A program made the position numbers and the translations under genes. Positions 59,263-64,000 of a DNA stretch of 64,000 nt are shown here, piece by piece. Every line of letters starts with the position of its first letter. Positions within the stretch are counted from its first letter, which is position 1. This DNA is from Colocasia esculenta (Eukaryota; Streptophyta; Magnoliopsida; Alismatales; Araceae), in NCBI GenBank assembly GCA_014218235.1, contig CM024755.1, positions 163,487,941 through 163,551,940 of the forward strand. The letters are read 5' to 3'. The notes beneath the pieces were generated by a model. The model searched no databases. It was not told the origin of the DNA and saw only the letters and a list, made by a program, of their open reading frames with translations.

Positions 59263-59532
59263 TAGCGTCCTTAGGGGGACTGTACCCTAGTTAGTGCAAT
59301 CCTGAGTTGTTGCTCAGGGACTGGACGTAGGACTCCTAAGAAAAGGAAGTCCGAACCAGGATAATCCTTGTGTTGTGTGATTGTCTTCATTGCGTAATTG
59401 TTATTTAAACTAACAAGTAACTAACGTAGTTCGAAGATCGTTTGTGTGATTGTTTTTGGTTACAGGTATCTCCTAGATTGAATTTATAAAAACCCATTCA
59501 CCCCCCTCTGGGCTTGTCAACAGGGCAACAAG

Positions 59533-59544
59533 TGGTATCAGAGC
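59533..59544 (+). other. Primer binding site of the right-hand copia element
   Basis: TGGTATCAGAGC, two bases after the inferred LTR end. Confidence 0.9.
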
Positions 59545-59593
59545 GAGTCTCTTCGACAAAGAAAGGATCCAACGATCTGAAGAGTAAAGATCC

Positions 59594-61366
59594 ATGGCAG
59601 CCCAAGGTAATTTTGAAGGTCAGTCAGTCAACCGACCCCCTCTCTTCGATGGTGAAGATTACCCTTACTGGAAGACCAGAATGGAATACTTTTTACAAGG
59701 ACACGACTATCAAATTTGGTCCATAGTAGAAGAAGGTGATCTGTTAGTCACAAATGAGAAAGCACAATGGACAGATGATGACAGAAAGAAGATTTCCCTG
59801 AATTGCAAAGCAAAAAGTATCCTATGCTGTGCTCTAAGTAAGAAGGAATTCAACAGAGTTTCAGCCTGCAAATCATCAATGGAAATGTGGGAAAAGCTCA
59901 GGATTACTTATGAAGGCACAGACAAAGTGAAGGAAACAAGAATTGATATTCTTGTCACTCAATATGAAAGATTTCAGATGCAATCAAGTGAGTCCATAAC
60001 CCAAATGTTCAGCCGGTTCACTGACATCACAAATGGACTGGCTAGCCTGGGGAAAGTATATGAAATGGGAGATATGGTAAGAAAGATACTTAGATCCTTA
60101 CCGTCCTCATGGACTCCAAAAGTCACAGCAATAGAAGAAGCTAATGATCTGAAGAGAATGTCTGTAGAAAAACTCATTGGGTCCCTTATGGCCCATGAAA
60201 TCAATATGGAAAGGCTAGGAGAGTCCTCTAGCAGAAAGAAGCACTCCAACGCCTTAAAAGCTGAAGAAGATTCACCAGAAGCAAGCTCAGCTGAAAGTGA
60301 AAGTAATACAGACAGCGAAAATGAAGAAGCTATGTTATCCAGAAGGTTACAGCGAATCTTGGCTAAAAAGAAAAAGTCTCAATCTGGTAGAAAGTATTTC
60401 AAAAGGAATAAGGACTTCAAGAAACCAGATGGAAAAGAAGTGAAGAAAGGAGAACCCATTTGCTACGAATGTAAGAAGCCAGGACACATTAAGACTGAGT
60501 GTCCTAAGTTAAAGAAATCAGAATTCAGGAAGAAGGACAGTTCCAAGAAGTTTAGAAAGTTCAAAAAGAAAGCAATGGCAGCAGCATGGGAAAACAGTAG
60601 CGACTCAGATAGTGAGTCGAGCTCCTGCAGTGATGAAGAAAAAGCCCACTTGGCTTTCATGGCAAACACTGAAGAAAAGGTAACTTCTGACTCATCTTTT
60701 GATTCATGCAATGGTTCAGACTCCGATAGTTTAGAAGAGGCTTTCAATGAACTTTATGAAAAGTATAAAGAAGTAACTAAACTATTAAAAGTAAGTAAGA
60801 AAAACATAGTCTGTATAGAAAATACAAACTCAGATCTAAAATCAGAAAATGAACAACTAGAAAGTCAAATAATTGAACTTAAACGAAGAAATGAACTGTT
60901 ATGTGAAGACCTAAAAGTTAAAAATGAACAAATAACTAAACTAGAAAAACATGAAAGTACTGATGAATTACGGAAAGAAATTGAAAACTTAAATGAAGAA
61001 AATGATAAACTATCAAGCACACTAGAAAAATTTACTAATGGTAAAAACTCTCTAATATTAAAAGGTGCGAGAAGATCAGGTAAGAAGAAAAATGGATTAG
61101 GATATACACCCCCAGATAATGAAGAAACCAAGGTCTATCCTAAAACATATCCAACACCAAAATTTGTACCCGAACAAGATATAGCATACAAAGCTGATTT
61201 TAAATACATAGAAAAAGTGACTAAGTTATCCTGCTGTAGTCACTGCAATAAGTTAGGACATATTAAAACTACATGTCCAACAAGACACAAAAAATGGATA
61301 TTAAAAGATAAAGTTAATGATACTAACCAATCAGGACCCAAAAGAATTTGGGTACCTAAAGCTTGA
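59594..61366 (+). CDS. gag: Copia Gag, 590 residues, intact
   Basis: Gag of a Sirevirus-like copia element; it forms the particle and binds genomic RNA. The ATG at 59594 is the first ATG after the primer site that opens this frame, and gives MAAQGNFEGQSVNRPPLFDG, the usual opening. Residues ~10-215 are the copia Gag core (MEMWEKLRITYEGTDKVKET, VRKILRSLPSSWTPKVTAIE). A serine/glutamate-rich linker and lysine-rich patch precede the first CCHC knuckle (~290-303, CYECKKPGHIKTEC). Residues ~380-490 look like a coiled coil. A second knuckle (~547-561, CSHCNKLGHIKTTC) is near the C-terminus. It ends KRIWVPKA; its TGA overlaps the ATG of pol. No stop or frameshift is seen, unlike the other Gags here. 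Confidence 0.93.
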   Translation: MAAQGNFEGQSVNRPPLFDGEDYPYWKTRMEYFLQGHDYQIWSIVEEGDLLVTNEKAQWTDDDRKKISLNCKAKSILCCALSKKEFNRVSACKSSMEMWEKLRITYEGTDKVKETRIDILVTQYERFQMQSSESITQMFSRFTDITNGLASLGKVYEMGDMVRKILRSLPSSWTPKVTAIEEANDLKRMSVEKLIGSLMAHEINMERLGESSSRKKHSNALKAEEDSPEASSAESESNTDSENEEAMLSRRLQRILAKKKKSQSGRKYFKRNKDFKKPDGKEVKKGEPICYECKKPGHIKTECPKLKKSEFRKKDSSKKFRKFKKKAMAAAWENSSDSDSESSSCSDEEKAHLAFMANTEEKVTSDSSFDSCNGSDSDSLEEAFNELYEKYKEVTKLLKVSKKNIVCIENTNSDLKSENEQLESQIIELKRRNELLCEDLKVKNEQITKLEKHESTDELRKEIENLNEENDKLSSTLEKFTNGKNSLILKGARRSGKKKNGLGYTPPDNEETKVYPKTYPTPKFVPEQDIAYKADFKYIEKVTKLSCCSHCNKLGHIKTTCPTRHKKWILKDKVNDTNQSGPKRIWVPKA

Positions 61367-64000
61367 TGTCTTTATTTCAGGACAACCCTCGAGCATCCAA
61401 ATGGTATTTGGATAGTGGGTGCTCAAGACACATGTCAGGAAACCAGAAGTTGTTCTCTCATCTCCAAGCTGAAGATGGAACAGTTACCTATGGAGATAAT
61501 GGGAAAGGAATTGTAATAGGCAGTGGCTCTGTGGAAAACAAAGGAAAAACAGTCATAGAAGATGTGCTACTAGTCAAGGGATTGAAGCACAATCTCATTA
61601 GCATTAGCCAGCTGTGCGACAGAGGCCATCAGATCAAATTTCAAGAGTCAAAGTGCAGTATACTAAAGGATGGAACAGTCATCTTCGAAGCTAATAGAGA
61701 AAAGAATTTGTATGTGCTCTATCTTGAAGAACTCAAGGTTCAAAATGTTTGCCTGGCGGCAAATAAAAATAAATCCACAGAATTATGGCACAGACGACTT
61801 GGACACTGCAGCATAGATGGCATGAGAAAATTACTAAAGAAGAATCTTGTGCAAGGTCTACCTAAGGTCAGTACAAAGTTGGAAAGTGTATGTAAACCTT
61901 GTGCTAAGGGTAAGCACACCAAGGTCTCCTTCAAGTCAAAGACGGTGGTGACCACCTCAAAACCCTTGGAGCTCCTTCATATGGATCTATTTGGGCCAAT
62001 GAGGACTACCAGTCTTGGAGGAAAGAATTTTGGATTTGTCATAGTTGATGACTACTCAAGATTTACATGGGTATCATTCCTAGAGCATAAAGATGATACT
62101 TTTGAGAGTTTTGTAAGCTTCAGTAAGAAAGTTCAGAAAGATCAGAAGTTCAGCATTGTGTCTATCAGATCAGATCATGGTGGTGAATTTCAAAATGAGA
62201 AATTTTCTAGATTTTGTGATGATCAGGGAATTGAGCACAATTTCTCAGCACCAAGGACACCTCAACAGAATGGCATCGCTGAGAGGAAGAACAGAACCCT
62301 ATTGGACATGGCAAGAACTATGCTCTCAGAATATGATCTGCCTAGATACTTTTGGGCTGAAGCAGTCAATACAGCAAGCTATATTATCAACCGTGTAATG
62401 ATCAGGCCAATCCTGAAGAAGACTGCATATGAACTATTCAAAGGGAAAAAGCCTCAGATCAGTCACTTCAGAACCTTTGGGTGCCCTTGCTTCATTCACA
62501 ACAATGGAAAAAGAGATATCGGTAAGTTGGATGCCAAATCAGATGAAGGCATCTTCATGGGGTATACGTCTAAACCTAAAGGCTATAGAGTGTTTAATAA
62601 ACGTACCTTGTTGATTGAACAATCTGTGCACATTATTTTTGATGAAACTAACCCTTCCTTGAGAAAGGAAGTAGATAGTGACGATGATGATGCAGAAGAA
62701 CTATCCAAGAAACTAAAGGATGCATCAATTGAGGACAAGGATGATCCACCTCTGGAAGAATTACAACAAGAAGAAGTTACTCATGAAAACCTTCCAAAGG
62801 AGTGGAGATACAAGAAAGATCACCCACTTGAAAATATCATTGGTGATCCATCCATTGGGGTAAGAACAAGAGGTAATGTTATTCCTTGTGATTATTTAGC
62901 TTTTGTTTCTCAGATAGAGCCTAGGACAGTCAATGAAGCTCTCTCTGATGAATCTTGGATAGTAGCCATGCAAGATGAATTAAATCAATTCAAGAGAAAC
63001 CAAGTATGGTCTCTTGTTCCTAGACCATCAGACCATCCAGTCATTGGCACCAAATGGGTGTTCAGAAATAAACTGGATGAAACTGGTGCAATCTTAAGAA
63101 ACAAGGCCAGGTTGGTAGCTCAAGGCTATTCTCAAGAGGAAGGCATAGATTTCGATGAAACCTATGCACCTGTAGCTAGACTTGAGGCCATTAGAATATT
63201 ACTTGCATATGCATCTGCTTTGAACTTGACACTATTTCAAATGGACGTTAAATCCGCTTTCTTAAATGGTTTCATAAAAGAGGAAGTTTATGTGGAACAA
63301 CCTCCGGGCTTTGATGACACAGAATTTCCTAATCATGTTTTCAAACTTCACAAGGCATTATATGGTTTAAAGCAAGCTCCTAGAGCCTGGTATGAAAGGC
63401 TTAGCTCTTTCCTTCTAAACAATGGTTTCAGCAGAGGTCAGGTAGATAGTACACTTTTTATAAAGTCAAAAGTCAAACAAATCCTACTGGTTCAAATCTA
63501 TGTAGATGATATCATTTTTGGTTCTACTGATGAGTCTCTTTGCAAGTACTTTGAAAAGTTAATGCAGGGAGAATTTGAAATGAGTATGATGGGAGAACTC
63601 AACTATTTCCTTGGACTACAAATCAAACAAGGAAAGGAAGGAACTCACATCAGTCAAGCTAAGTACACAAAAGAACTATTGAAGAAATTCGGATTCGAAA
63701 ATACCAAGCCACTGTCAACACCAATGAGTACATCAACAAGAATGGACAGTGACAAAGATGGTAAGAAAGTAGATCAAAAGATCTACAGAGGTATGATAGG
63801 TTCACTCCTTTATTTAACAGCTAGTAGACCTGATATTTTATTTAGTGTATGCATGTGTGCTCGATATCAGGCAGATCCTAAAGAATCGCATTTAATTTCT
63901 GTGAAAAGAATATTTAGATATCTAGCAAGATCTCATGACTTAGGTCTATGGTATCCAAAACAATGTGAAATTAGCCTAGTAGGTTACTCTGATGCTGACT
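61366..64000 (+). CDS. pol: Copia Pol, N-terminal 878 codons (runs off the window)
   Basis: Open from an ATG at 61366 that shares one base with the gag TGA (TGATG), in a different frame from gag, to the window end. Protease active site WYLDSGCSRHM (catalytic D16). Integrase HHCC finger (H142, H146, then CKPCAKGK near 174-177) and D207, D270, E306 with the expected 35-residue spacing. RT: ARLVAQGYSQEEGIDFDETYAPV, QMDVKSAFLNGF and Y712-V-D-D715. RNase H begins at the very end (YSDAD). All catalytic residues that can be seen are present, so the element may be recent and competent. How Pol is translated is open: reinitiation at TGATG, frameshifting or splicing. Confidence 0.92.
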   Translation, partial: MSLFQDNPRASKWYLDSGCSRHMSGNQKLFSHLQAEDGTVTYGDNGKGIVIGSGSVENKGKTVIEDVLLVKGLKHNLISISQLCDRGHQIKFQESKCSILKDGTVIFEANREKNLYVLYLEELKVQNVCLAANKNKSTELWHRRLGHCSIDGMRKLLKKNLVQGLPKVSTKLESVCKPCAKGKHTKVSFKSKTVVTTSKPLELLHMDLFGPMRTTSLGGKNFGFVIVDDYSRFTWVSFLEHKDDTFESFVSFSKKVQKDQKFSIVSIRSDHGGEFQNEKFSRFCDDQGIEHNFSAPRTPQQNGIAERKNRTLLDMARTMLSEYDLPRYFWAEAVNTASYIINRVMIRPILKKTAYELFKGKKPQISHFRTFGCPCFIHNNGKRDIGKLDAKSDEGIFMGYTSKPKGYRVFNKRTLLIEQSVHIIFDETNPSLRKEVDSDDDDAEELSKKLKDASIEDKDDPPLEELQQEEVTHENLPKEWRYKKDHPLENIIGDPSIGVRTRGNVIPCDYLAFVSQIEPRTVNEALSDESWIVAMQDELNQFKRNQVWSLVPRPSDHPVIGTKWVFRNKLDETGAILRNKARLVAQGYSQEEGIDFDETYAPVARLEAIRILLAYASALNLTLFQMDVKSAFLNGFIKEEVYVEQPPGFDDTEFPNHVFKLHKALYGLKQAPRAWYERLSSFLLNNGFSRGQVDSTLFIKSKVKQILLVQIYVDDIIFGSTDESLCKYFEKLMQGEFEMSMMGELNYFLGLQIKQGKEGTHISQAKYTKELLKKFGFENTKPLSTPMSTSTRMDSDKDGKKVDQKIYRGMIGSLLYLTASRPDILFSVCMCARYQADPKESHLISVKRIFRYLARSHDLGLWYPKQCEISLVGYSDAD

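Larger units (their letters stand above)
57187..59530 (+). repeat. 5' LTR of the right-hand copia element (about 2.34 kb)
   Basis: The start TGTCCCC and end GGGCAACA are inferred from TG/CA ends and the primer site; the partner LTR is not in the window. It holds a ~59 bp minisatellite (57430-58385), a TATA-like box (GATATATATACA, about 58851-58862) and a 45 bp tandem repeat (59128-59262). Confidence 0.75.
57187..64000 (+). mobile_element. Sirevirus-like copia element, 5' part, apparently intact
   Basis: LTR 57187-59530, primer site, full gag and open pol to the window end. Protein wording is close to the older Sirevirus at 4618-39849 but the LTR is unrelated, so it is another family of the same lineage. 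The 3' end, including any third ORF and 3' LTR, is outside the window. Confidence 0.9.

Overview
This window is plant nuclear DNA made almost entirely of LTR retrotransposons inserted into one another. I found no convincing host gene, tRNA gene or bacterial-type operon. The plant assignment rests on the lineages present: a Sirevirus-type Ty1/copia element with an env-like third ORF, an Athila-type Ty3/gypsy element with the tRNA-Asp-like primer site, a Tekay/Del-type chromovirus with a chromodomain, a gag-only gypsy element, and a Cassandra-type miniature element carrying 5S rRNA-derived sequence. Together these indicate a vascular plant, probably an angiosperm, and repeat-rich heterochromatin. 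The species cannot be told from the sequence.

Layout. 1-687 is the edge of an unidentified LTR-like sequence that cuts off the integrase of an old minus-strand gypsy element. That old element supplies the base layer: pol and gag at about 688-4376, primer site at 4546-4557, then its LTR, which is split into 4561-4617, 39850-40249 and about 49399-51590. Two elements sit in that LTR. The first is a Sirevirus (+) at 4618-39849, flanked by the direct repeat AAAGC. The second is a gag-only gypsy (-) at 40250-49398, with 3.78 kb LTRs and a CTTACC flank. The Sirevirus was itself hit twice: an Athila-type element (-) at 7635-21206 lies in its gag (flank GTAAG), and a Tekay-type chromovirus (+) at 22492-30928 lies in its protease (flank GAGGG). 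Without its guests the Sirevirus is about 13.2 kb and reads gag, pol, env-like ORF.

To the right, about 51591-53290 is AT-rich DNA with a ~66 bp minisatellite, interrupted by a 643 bp Cassandra-type element (52391-53033). Then come a decayed minus-strand copia gag (about 53290-54660) with its LTR (54725 to about 56543), a gypsy LTR fragment (about 56544-57186), and a copia element (+) starting at 57187. The gag and pol of this last element are open to the end of the window, making it the most intact element here.

How the parts work together: each autonomous element encodes Gag for the particle and protease, integrase, reverse transcriptase and RNase H for replication. LTRs supply promoter and ends, and PBS and PPT prime DNA synthesis. 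The gag-only and Cassandra-type elements would depend on enzymes supplied by others. LTR pairs compared by eye suggest that the Sirevirus (a few percent apart) is older than the Tekay (about 1%) and Athila (well under 1%) elements inside it, as the nesting requires.
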